A model generated the notes under the pieces. It did no database searches and was not told the DNA's origin. It saw only the letters and a list, made by a program, of their open reading frames with translations. Positions 25,621 through 31,907 of a stretch of 43,253 bases of DNA are shown one piece after another. This DNA is from Streptomyces sp. A012304 (GTDB taxonomy: Bacteria; Actinomycetota; Actinomycetes; Streptomycetales; Streptomycetaceae), in contig NZ_BQUN01000022.1 of NCBI RefSeq assembly GCF_026008495.1, positions 1 through 43,253 on the forward strand. The letters are read 5' to 3'. Each line of letters starts with the position of its first letter. Position 1 is the first letter of the stretch. The translations under genes were made by a program, and so were the position numbers.

Positions 25621-25660
25621 GTGCGCACCGGTGCGCGTCGGTGCGCGTCGGTGCGCACCG
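25621..25660 (+). repeat. Four tandem 10-bp repeats (GTGCGCRYCG)
   Basis: GTGCGCACCG, GTGCGCGTCG, GTGCGCGTCG and GTGCGCACCG follow one another exactly, directly after an origin repeat. A 10-bp period places one unit per helical turn on one face, as for a cooperative DNA-binding protein. Confidence 0.7.
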
Positions 25661-25892
25661 AGAGGGCGGAAGGGGGCGCGCCGGTGCGGTCCGACGCCGC
25701 ACCGCATCGGCGCGCCCGTGCGGTTCCCCGCGGGGTGCGCGCGCCCCGCCGGTGCGCGATGCGCGCCGTTCCCGTGCGCGCGAGAGACAGGGCGCCGCAC
25801 CGTCTGGCGTCCCGGGCAAACGCCCGTGCGGCACCCAGTGCGCGGCGCCCAGACCCGCCGCGCCCGCTTCGTCTGCCCTCAGGCCGGAGAAT

Positions 25893-26003
25893 ATGACGCA
25901 GGGTGACTGGCGAGGCGGGGAAGAGCAGCGCCGGGCTTCACGATACGAACTGCCGTCCGCCCGGGTCGGCCGCTACCTGGCCAAGGCCGCCGGCCTGCGG
26001 TAG
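25893..26003 (+). CDS. Possible 36-aa small protein within the origin region
   Basis: ATG at 25893 with CCGGAGA 5 bases upstream opens a 36-codon frame, MTQGDWRGGEEQRR...YLAKAAGLR. The composition is protein-like (basic/acidic helix) and the stop is directly followed by the phased repeats. It is too short to classify and may be chance or the tail of a lost gene. Confidence 0.25.
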   Translation: MTQGDWRGGEEQRRASRYELPSARVGRYLAKAAGLR

Positions 26004-26009
26004 CGGACG

Positions 26010-26120
26010 TGGACAAGGGGGTCACGCCGGAGGTTGCAGAGGTGGACAAGGGGCGGAAGGGGGGATTCCGCGAGCTGGACAAGGGGGTGCCGCGGAAAGC
26101 GGCAGGAGGTGGCCAAGGGG
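26010..26120 (+). repeat. Origin repeats, array 2 with 33-bp spacing
   Basis: TGGACAAGGGG at 26010-26020, 26043-26053 and 26076-26086 and a variant TGGCCAAGGGG at 26110-26120. Start-to-start distances are 33, 33 and 34 bases, three helical turns, so all lie on the same DNA face. The sequence between them is not conserved, which marks these as binding sites rather than a copied block. Confidence 0.75.
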
Positions 26121-26475
26121 GTGATGCGCGGAATATGAGCCGTGTCCCCAGGACCTGCTTCGCCTGTCAGCGGTGACACATGGTCATCGGCGCCTCTGAG
26201 GGTGAACGGCGGTGCCGAAGGCTTCTGGAGTGCTGCCGGCACCCTCAAGTACCGGCGCGCGGCGCGGCTGACTGAGTGCGCGTCGGCTCCGGGAGACGTG
26301 CGGCAGTGCGCGCGCCGCGCGCCGGGACGGTCAGCAGGTGCGTGCCGGAGGGAGGACCGTGCGCCTGAGGCGCGCGCACCACGGTGCGCTGGACCGCGCG
26401 GCGGGACGCGCACCTCGGTGGCGCGCGCGTCCTGCCGCGCGCCGGCCAAGGCTCGGGGGATCGCGGCCGCGCGCA

Positions 26476-28197
26476 TCATCCGGCAGCCTCGGCGCGCAGT
26501 TCCCTGGCCCGGTGGCGCGCGCACACACTGCGGGTCGGAATGGCCGGCCGGTCGCACGTTTCCCCGCGCCAGCCGGAGCACCGCGGCGCCGGGCCGGGAT
26601 GCTGTGCGACGGCCCGCGCCGACCGGCTCGCTTCCCGGCAGAGCCTGCACATCCGATCAGCGAGTGCGGGACCGACCAGCCGGATCCGGCAGCCGCACTC
26701 CCGGCAGACGGAGAGGTCCGCGGGCGCCGGCGGGGCGGCGGCGTTGCCGAGCACCGGGCGCCGCGAAGCCGGTGGCACGCATTCGGCACACGTGACGCCG
26801 GGCCCGCCCAGGCCGTGGTCGGGGCATTGCCCCAGCTCGATCCGGCGCTCCCGCTCGAGCTCCTGTCGACGTGCGGCGCGGATGTCCGCACATGCCGCGC
26901 AGGGCTCCCCGCTCGGCCACATCACTCCGCTCTCGCAGGCCAGATGCCCGCAGCCCCACCTCGGCAGAGCCACCCCCATCAGCCACCGGGCCGGGTCCTT
27001 GATGTCCGACAGAAACACCCCGGCGAAGCGGGTACGCAAGCGCTGCCGAAGCCGGTCGGAGTCACATCCGTGATCGAGCTGGCGGCCGACCTCGCGGGCG
27101 ATCCGCCGCTGCATGAACGTGTTCGCTCGCTCGTACAGCACCTGCACGGGTTCGAGGACCTCGACAATGCGCGGGTGCAGCGTCAGCGGTGGGCCGTCGT
27201 AGTGGCTGCGGGCGGCTGGGGATGCCTGAGAGCGGGGTAGTTCCTGCTCCGCGCGGAGCGCGAAACCGTCCTGGACCTGGTCGTGCGCAGGGTTCGAGCC
27301 CGAGTTATCCACAGGCCGAGCGCCCTTGTCTACCTGTACTTCGCCTACGGCGGGTGAGTCAGAGCGGCGCTCGTCATCAGGTCGGTCAATCCTGTGGTCT
27401 TCCTTAGTCGCGAGCGATCCCTCACCAGCTTCCAGACCCGATCCCTCATCAAGTCGCGAAGTCGGTGAGGTGCTCTCCACAGGCGAGGAGGGTTGGGTGC
27501 TGCCCGGGGCCGGGGGTACGTCATGGGCGATGAACTGGTGCCGTCCCTGCACGCCCGACCTGCGCAGCACGGTCACCCAGCCGGCATCCTCCAGAGCGTC
27601 CACGATTTTCCCCGCAGATGCCGCGGACAGCGTCGTCCCCGCGCGCGCACCGGAGTGGTGGTAGAGATGTCCGGCGAGCTCGCCTTCGGTGAGAGGAATG
27701 TGCTGTATCTGGGCGAAGCAGAGCACCGCGTACGCACGCAACTGCCGCGGGGTCAGGTCCTCGCACGCGGCGACCGGCAGCCAGATGAACCGTTCGTCCC
27801 GCTGTATCGGTCGTACACGGCGCTGCGCCGTGGTGCCGCACCCGCCGGGCAGCGACCGTCGCTGGTTGACGGGGAGCTCGATCACCCCGTCTGGCCCGGG
27901 CCTGCGCAGTTGGGCAATGCCGCGTTCGACGGAGGACCGCGACAGCCCGAGGTACGACGCGAGCACCGTGGTGCCTGCGGTACAGCCTTCCGGGCGCTGC
28001 CCGAGCGCCTTGATCTTCATGTAGACGGCCAGAGCCACGTCCGCGTAGTGCGGGGACTCCACCAACCGCATCGGCACCTTGACACGCTGACGCCGTACGG
28101 GCGTCTGGCTGCTGGACAGGCAGGACGAGTCCGCGGGCCGCGGTCGAGGCACCGGGCCTGCAACGGACGTGGTGGTGAGGGGCAGGGAACTGGACAC
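26476..28197 (-). CDS. Rep-like protein: two winged helices plus zinc-binding tail
   Basis: 573-aa protein read towards the origin repeats, which lie 350-900 bases beyond its stop. Two winged-helix-like units are visible: HYADVALAVYMKIKALG with TVLASYLGLSRSSVERGIAQL, and LTPRQLRAYAVLCFAQIQ with AASAGKIVDALEDAGWVTVL, the layout of iteron-binding plasmid initiators. A long polar linker follows, then a cysteine-rich C-terminus (CGHLACESG, CAACADI, CPDHG...CAEC, CRECGCRI, CRLCREA, CSGW...C) likely to bind several zinc ions. The start is uncertain: the GTG at 28197 has GGGAGA just upstream; an ATG at 28071 (MRLVESPHYADV) with AAGG is the alternative. Initiator function is inferred from domains and neighbourhood. 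Confidence 0.65.
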   Translation of the reverse strand: MSSSLPLTTTSVAGPVPRPRPADSSCLSSSQTPVRRQRVKVPMRLVESPHYADVALAVYMKIKALGQRPEGCTAGTTVLASYLGLSRSSVERGIAQLRRPGPDGVIELPVNQRRSLPGGCGTTAQRRVRPIQRDERFIWLPVAACEDLTPRQLRAYAVLCFAQIQHIPLTEGELAGHLYHHSGARAGTTLSAASAGKIVDALEDAGWVTVLRRSGVQGRHQFIAHDVPPAPGSTQPSSPVESTSPTSRLDEGSGLEAGEGSLATKEDHRIDRPDDERRSDSPAVGEVQVDKGARPVDNSGSNPAHDQVQDGFALRAEQELPRSQASPAARSHYDGPPLTLHPRIVEVLEPVQVLYERANTFMQRRIAREVGRQLDHGCDSDRLRQRLRTRFAGVFLSDIKDPARWLMGVALPRWGCGHLACESGVMWPSGEPCAACADIRAARRQELERERRIELGQCPDHGLGGPGVTCAECVPPASRRPVLGNAAAPPAPADLSVCRECGCRIRLVGPALADRMCRLCREASRSARAVAQHPGPAPRCSGWRGETCDRPAIPTRSVCARHRARELRAEAAG

Positions 28198-28582
28198 ACT
28201 TCTCCCGCGCACGGTCGCCGGAGTGACGATCCGTCGACGGTGCGCTCGAGCCGCCGCCTCTGCGGGATGGGTGCAGAGACGACCTTGCAGATGGGACCAT
28301 GCGCCCCGCTGCGATCAGAGGGGATGTCAACCCCGGCGCGCTCGCGGTACAGCGTGCTGTGCCGCAAGCGCACCTGCTGACGGGCGGCGTGTGCCGTGCA
28401 GCAGAGCGCGGGCAGCCTTGGCGAAGGTGGGAGGGAGGCGCGGCGCGTCCCCTCGCCGTCTTGGCCAAGAGAGCGGATCAGCCGGCGAAAACTGTTGGAC
28501 AGAGCGAGGAGCCTGCTCTCGGCCCCTTCGTCGACGACGGCGGCGCAGAAGCCGCTGAATGCCCCGAACCGGACCAAACGGT

Positions 28583-28599
28583 TGTCACGAAATGTGACA
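28583..28599. promoter_or_regulatory. Perfect palindrome TGTCAC-N5-GTGACA
   Basis: TGTCAC at 28583-28588 and GTGACA at 28594-28599 with GAAAT between. It lies about 380 bases upstream of the Rep-like start in gene-free DNA and looks like a dimer operator. The half site is the same hexamer that opens the two 31-bp promoter-like motifs, which may be coincidence. Confidence 0.45.
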
Positions 28600-28699
28600 C
28601 CGAGGTGACCATTGGGGGGTGAATGGCCGAGAACGGCGGTCCCGGGCGCCTGCTGAGCTGACAAAAGCCATGGCGGTACTGCAAGATGTACTCCGATCA

Positions 28700-28904
28700 C
28701 CCTGGTGCACTCCAGGGATGACAAAGGCCCTTCGGGGTCAGCCCCTCGGGGCTAGCTGCTGGGAGGCAGTGATCATCCAGGCCGAGAGGCCTGGCTCTTC
28801 GCTCGACGGAGCTGGTACTCCGTAAGAGCGGTGACGGCCGGCAGAGGAGCTGCTAACTCCGAACCGGCGGGGAAGGGCGAGGAGCGCTCCTTGCTAGGGA
28901 GCGC
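28700..28904 (+). ncRNA. Candidate structured RNA: run of stable hairpins
   Basis: Within 205 bases there are at least six hairpins: CCCTGG/CCAGGG (28700-28717); one closed by TTCG near 28726-28739; AGCCC/GGGCT near 28740-28753; CCAGGCC-GAGA-GGCCTGG (28777-28794), a perfect stem with a GNRA loop; ACGGAG/CTCCGT inside CTCTT/AAGAG (28796-28828); and GCGCTCC/GGAGCGC (28884-28904). The stable C(UUCG)G and GNRA loops exist only in the plus-strand RNA. No reading frame explains the region. It might be a regulatory RNA near the Rep gene or a transfer-origin structure. Confidence 0.4.
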
Positions 28905-28974
28905 CCGCCCGAGAGTTCTACGACATGCCGCCCTCCTCGGTGAGGGCGATGAGCGACGTGCGGTGTCCGCACAG

Positions 28975-29024
28975 CAAAAAGCCCCGGCTCGACGGCGTCG
29001 TGAACGCAGCGCGGAAGCCGGGCT
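28975..29024 (-). terminator. Rho-independent terminator for leftward transcripts
   Basis: On the minus strand AGCCCGGCT pairs with AGCCGGGGCT (one bulged base) and is followed by a run of five Ts. It would stop transcription from the GntR gene before the hairpin-rich region and the Rep-like gene. Confidence 0.7.
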
Positions 29025-29102
29025 GACTGTGCATTTGTGCGTGGGTGCGGGTACGCTCCACCACGAGACACCGCCTTATCCGGTTTCTCGAACCCGATAT
29101 AC

Positions 29103-29131
29103 GCCCCCGGACTTGCTCAAGGTCTGGGGGC
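29103..29131. repeat. 10-bp stem hairpin
   Basis: GCCCCCGGAC at 29103-29112 pairs with GTCTGGGGGC at 29122-29131 (one G-T pair) around a 9-base loop. No T-run on either side. Possibly a second attenuator downstream of the GntR gene. Confidence 0.45.
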
Positions 29132-29268
29132 ATCGTGTTGTCAGGGCTAGCAATAGATCAATCGATGGTCACCCTATCCCCAACCGCACCGGAAGTGCAC
29201 AGGCTGTGGACGGACCGGTACATGCGGCGCGTCGCGCTGATCAGGGATCACTTCACAGCCCATTCCCC

Positions 29269-30048
29269 TTAGTTGGGCAGCTTCCCTGATGAATCGGTCA
29301 AACTGACTCTATCGGCATGGATGAGCAGAAACTCGCAACTCCGGGTCTGCTCACCGCTGTAGCTCACGCGCCGGACCGTAAGCACGGTGACCGCACGCGA
29401 CTTGAGCAGGGCTGCCTCCTGGTCGGATGCCGGCCGCGCCGAGATGGCGTGCAAGTGCCCGGTCTCCGGCAGGCCGGCCTCCTTCAGGATCAGGTCCTCG
29501 TCGACAGGATCGACGTCCAGAAGCCGGCGGGCGAGGTCGGCGATGCCCTTCGGGACGTACAGCTCCCGGATGGCCCAGGGGGCGCCGCCCCGGCTGAGGA
29601 CGCTCTGCCGCAGCACGACAGCGGACTCCGGTGGACTGCCCAGGGCCGCTGCCACGCCGACGGAGGCCTTGCGTACGGCGGTGGTGACCATGTCGGTCCG
29701 GTCGTCGGCCTGCCCGGGGACGGGGTGGACGTGACCGAGCTTGTCGAGGCGCGCCTCGAAGGCGGCCGCGGGGGACAGCACCATGTAGCCGACCTTGGGG
29801 ATCGACCGCACCAGGCCCTCCTGCTCGAGGAGCTCCATCGCGCCGATCAGCGTGTTGCGCGCGCACCCAAGTTCCTTGGCGAGCTGGCGCCCCGAGACGA
29901 CGGTGCCGGCGGTGCGTGCGGGGGCGCCGTCGCGGATCTCCTTGCGCAGGCGCTCGGCGAGGTCGTGTCTGCTGGTCGGGGGCGTGGCCATGCGGGACAT
30001 CCTGCCGTACGGCCACCCCGGTGCGGGCTGCAGGGCCGCGATCGTCAT
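29269..30048 (-). CDS. GntR-family repressor with UTRA domain (KorSA/TraR-like)
   Basis: 259-aa regulator. The N-terminal GntR winged helix is at about residues 26-95 (DLAERLRKEIRDG, then VSGRQLAKELGCARNTLIGAMELLEQEGLV, by position), and the rest is a HutC/UTRA-type ligand domain (SVLSRGGAPWAIRELYVP and AISARPASDQEAALL). GGGAGA lies 5 bases upstream of the ATG at 30048. GntR proteins such as KorSA of pSAM2 repress replication and transfer genes on Streptomyces elements. A 38-bp palindrome lies 46 bases upstream, between this gene and the divergent WhiB-like gene, so autoregulation and control of the plus-strand transfer genes are likely. Confidence 0.88.
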   Translation of the reverse strand: MTIAALQPAPGWPYGRMSRMATPPTSRHDLAERLRKEIRDGAPARTAGTVVSGRQLAKELGCARNTLIGAMELLEQEGLVRSIPKVGYMVLSPAAAFEARLDKLGHVHPVPGQADDRTDMVTTAVRKASVGVAAALGSPPESAVVLRQSVLSRGGAPWAIRELYVPKGIADLARRLLDVDPVDEDLILKEAGLPETGHLHAISARPASDQEAALLKSRAVTVLTVRRVSYSGEQTRSCEFLLIHADRVSLTDSSGKLPN

Positions 30049-30093
30049 GTCGGTCTCCCTTGACTTGATCCGGAAGGCGGGGCAACATCATCG

Positions 30094-30131
30094 CATCTGG
30101 CTTATCTGGCATGAGCCAGGTAAGCCAGATG
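30094..30131. promoter_or_regulatory. 38-bp palindromic operator, probably for GntR
   Basis: Outer arms CATCTGGCTTA (30094-30104) and TAAGCCAGATG (30121-30131) are perfect complements; inside them CTGGC and GCCAG form a second pair around ATGA. Each arm thus contains two CTGGC words about one turn apart (CTGGCTTA then CTGGC), giving room for two stacked repressor dimers. It sits in the divergent GntR/WhiB intergenic region. Confidence 0.8.
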
Positions 30132-30252
30132 TGGGCATGGTCCCGCATCTCGTGGCGCGCCACGCGCAAATCGGCCTCCGAGGGGGTTGGAGCCCTCGAA
30201 GGCCGTGGTGATGCACGCCGACCCCTTCCCGTCACGAAAGACAGACGACGCA

Positions 30253-30903
30253 ATGACCAGCATGACAGCCGGTCGCCCCACGCCGGGCACCACCAGCCGA
30301 ATCACCCTCACCAGCGACGACATCACACACGAACTCGTCAGCACCCTCACGCCGGCCGCCCTCGCCGAAAGTGGCTACCTCACGGGTCCCGACGGGCACG
30401 CCGTCGCCGGCCAGATGCGCGAGCGCCAGCTGGACGAAGCGCTCCTGCTCGGCCGCTGCAGCACCACTAACGATGTCGACGCCTTCTACCGGCGCGACGA
30501 GGAACTGGACGAGCAGTGGCACGCGCGCCGAGAGGACACCATCGCCAAGTACTGCGCGCGGTGCCCGATCGCCGCGGCATGCCTCGAACTCGCCCTGCGC
30601 TACCCCGAAGCCCCCCAGGACCTCGCGGTGCGCGGCGGCATCACCGAGGAGGACCAGCTCGCCCTCGCCGGCATGGAAGCCGAACGGCTGGCCGCGGCTC
30701 GGGTCCGGGACCGTACCCCGTACGAGCAGCGGACCATGCGGCTGCACGCGGCTCGCCAGGTGCTGGGGCTGGCCCGATCTCACATCGGTCTGTCCGTCAA
30801 GCCCGAATACCGCAACAAGAACCACGCCGAGCTCAGCGCAGCAGTCTCCAAACTGGAGCAGCTGCGGAAGAACCACCGGCGCGCGACGGGGTGGGCCGCA
30901 TGA
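30253..30903 (+). CDS. WhiB-like iron-sulfur regulator
   Basis: 216-aa WhiB-family protein expected to bind a [4Fe-4S] cluster and, with the main sigma factor, regulate transcription. The four ligands are visible: Cys69 (LLGRCSTTND), Cys101 and Cys104 (AKYCARCP) and Cys110 (AAACLELAL), followed by a VRGGITEED turn in place of the usual G[VI]WGG, so the beta-turn Trp is missing. The C-terminal half is basic and helical, longer than in chromosomal WhiB proteins. The start is unsettled: ATG 30211 has GAAGG 8 bases upstream; ATG 30253 gives a more usual N-terminus. It is divergent from the GntR gene and heads the plus-strand gene series. Confidence 0.85.
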   Translation: MTSMTAGRPTPGTTSRITLTSDDITHELVSTLTPAALAESGYLTGPDGHAVAGQMRERQLDEALLLGRCSTTNDVDAFYRRDEELDEQWHARREDTIAKYCARCPIAAACLELALRYPEAPQDLAVRGGITEEDQLALAGMEAERLAAARVRDRTPYEQRTMRLHAARQVLGLARSHIGLSVKPEYRNKNHAELSAAVSKLEQLRKNHRRATGWAA

Positions 30904-31316
30904 CCGACCACACCACTGCACCGTCCCCCGACGGCTCCGACGAGGACGAGCTCCGGATCCTCAACCGCCGCCTGATGCACGCCCTGCACACGAAGTGCGC
31001 ACTACCGGTCATCCCCGTGCCCGTGGTTGTGCAGGACGGCGCCGGCCCGCAGCCGACCGCGCTGGTCGGCATTCTCCTGGCCCTATGGCACCAGGCCCGC
31101 GTCGAAGCCGACGCCTACCGGGCCTGGGTCAGGCAGCCGGCCCCGCCGCCGGCCTCGCCGACCACTGGCGCCGTATCCCGCGGCGCCTCGGAGGCAGCAC
31201 GCGCACACCTCGACAGCGCCACCACCGCCGACCGGGCCGACGGAGACCCGCAAGGGCACGACGTCATCCAGCACGGCCGAGGTGAGCCGCCGGACGGCAC
31301 CTGCCGACGGCGATGA
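30900..31316 (+). CDS. Unknown protein coupled to the WhiB-like gene
   Basis: 138-aa protein with no family recognised. Its ATG overlaps the WhiB-like stop (ATGA at 30900-30903), so the two are made together. The N-terminal 85 residues look folded and partly helical (ELRILNRRLMHALHTKC and ALVGILLALWHQARVEADAYRAWV); the rest is low-complexity and polar. No membrane segment or metal motif is clear. It might be a cofactor for the regulator. Confidence 0.65.
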   Translation: MTDHTTAPSPDGSDEDELRILNRRLMHALHTKCALPVIPVPVVVQDGAGPQPTALVGILLALWHQARVEADAYRAWVRQPAPPPASPTTGAVSRGASEAARAHLDSATTADRADGDPQGHDVIQHGRGEPPDGTCRRR

Positions 31317-31353
31317 CACGACCTCGGACCGCCGAGTGACAAGGACATCCACC

Positions 31354-31461
31354 ATGAGACTGCCGATCGCCTTGCACCTCGTCATCGGGTACGAGCAGCA
31401 GCCGCTGTACTACTGCGTCTCGTGCGGCGGGTACTACCCGGTCCAGCACTTCTGCGAGTAG
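31354..31461 (+). CDS. 35-aa protein with CxxC and aromatic residues
   Basis: MRLPIALHLVIGYEQQ, then YYCVSCGGYYPVQHFCE. The ATG has AAGGA 8 bases upstream. The YYCVSCGGYY...FC arrangement suggests a small zinc-binding peptide. The next gene starts 2 bases after its stop. Such tiny coupled genes are frequent in Streptomyces plasmid transfer regions, often without known role. Confidence 0.55.
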   Translation: MRLPIALHLVIGYEQQPLYYCVSCGGYYPVQHFCE

Positions 31462-31463
31462 CC

Positions 31464-31652
31464 ATGGCCCTCACCACGACCTCGAGCAAGCGCGGACTCC
31501 ACAGCGGCCGACTCCGCCGCCCGGCCGTCTGCCAGTTGACGATCGCCGCCAGCCTGCTGGCCCGATACGGGTACACCAGCCAGGCCGACGCCCACAACGA
31601 CGGAACGTGCGCCCGGCTCTACTCCTTGGGCCGCCGGAAGGCCGCCCCGTGA
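31464..31652 (+). CDS. 62-aa unknown small protein
   Basis: The ATG follows the previous stop by 2 bases and its TGA overlaps the next GTG (GTGA, 31649-31652), indicating coupled translation. The sequence is basic at the N-terminus (TSSKRGLHSGRLRRP), with VCQLTIAASLLARYGY suggesting a helix. Family not recognised. Confidence 0.55.
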   Translation: MALTTTSSKRGLHSGRLRRPAVCQLTIAASLLARYGYTSQADAHNDGTCARLYSLGRRKAAP

Positions 31653-31762
31653 GCCCCGCGGTCACGCCGCCGCTGGACGGTCCCCTGGCCAACGAGGCCG
31701 AACTGGACCGTGCCCTGTTCGGCCCCCACGAGGCCGAGGACGAGCAGGACGCGGAGGAGTAG
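31649..31762 (+). CDS. 37-aa acidic small protein
   Basis: GTG start overlaps the previous stop. The product, MSPAVTPPLDGPLANEAELD followed by an acidic tail ending EDEQDAEE, is strongly negative. Third positions are GC-rich, as expected of a gene. It may be an adaptor or simply a spacer in the operon. Confidence 0.5.
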   Translation: MSPAVTPPLDGPLANEAELDRALFGPHEAEDEQDAEE

Positions 31763-31907
31763 CCCGCGGGACGGAAGGTCAGCTTCGCGACGGAGCCGGA
31801 GACCACCGTCAGCTCGGCGAGCCAGCGCCACCCTCACGACCACCCACCGACGCCGCGTTCAGCGACACGGCTGCAGCGCACGCGTCCCACCGCAAAGGAG
31901 CACGACG

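Larger units (their letters stand above)
25422..26475. other. Probable replication origin region, no large gene
   Basis: About 1 kb without a convincing large gene, between the sigma-like and Rep-like genes. It contains seven copies of a word that in reverse reads CCCCTTGTCCA (one inverted near 25474-25483), four tandem 10-mers beginning GTGCGC, and long stretches dense in GTGCGC and GCGCGC. TTGTCCA matches the core of the Streptomyces DnaA box. Rep-like gene next door plus phased repeats point to an origin; I see no clear AT-rich unwinding element. Confidence 0.6.
28905..29268. other. Gene-free stretch between hairpin region and GntR gene
   Basis: No frame here looks coding. It holds the minus-strand terminator at 28975-29024 and a strong hairpin at 29103-29131. 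The region 28198-28582 on the other side of the palindrome is also without a gene I can support. Confidence 0.5.

Noticed and set aside
25560..26125. CRISPR array
   Set aside because: Repeats are only 11 bases, spacing varies (33-44) and there are no cas genes.
28299..28622. 107-codon plus-strand frame upstream of the Rep-like gene
   Set aside because: Amino-acid composition and third-position pattern do not look coding and the palindrome lies inside it.
28841..28861. tRNA-Ser(GCT)-like anticodon hairpin: GGAG stem, CTGCTAA loop, CTCC stem
   Set aside because: I cannot find matching D-arm, T-arm or acceptor stem around it; kept only as part of the hairpin-rich region.
29085..29100. TTCTCGAACCC resembling a tRNA T-arm, possibly an integration-site remnant
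   Set aside because: No acceptor or anticodon arm nearby, no integrase gene and no second copy of the sequence in the window.
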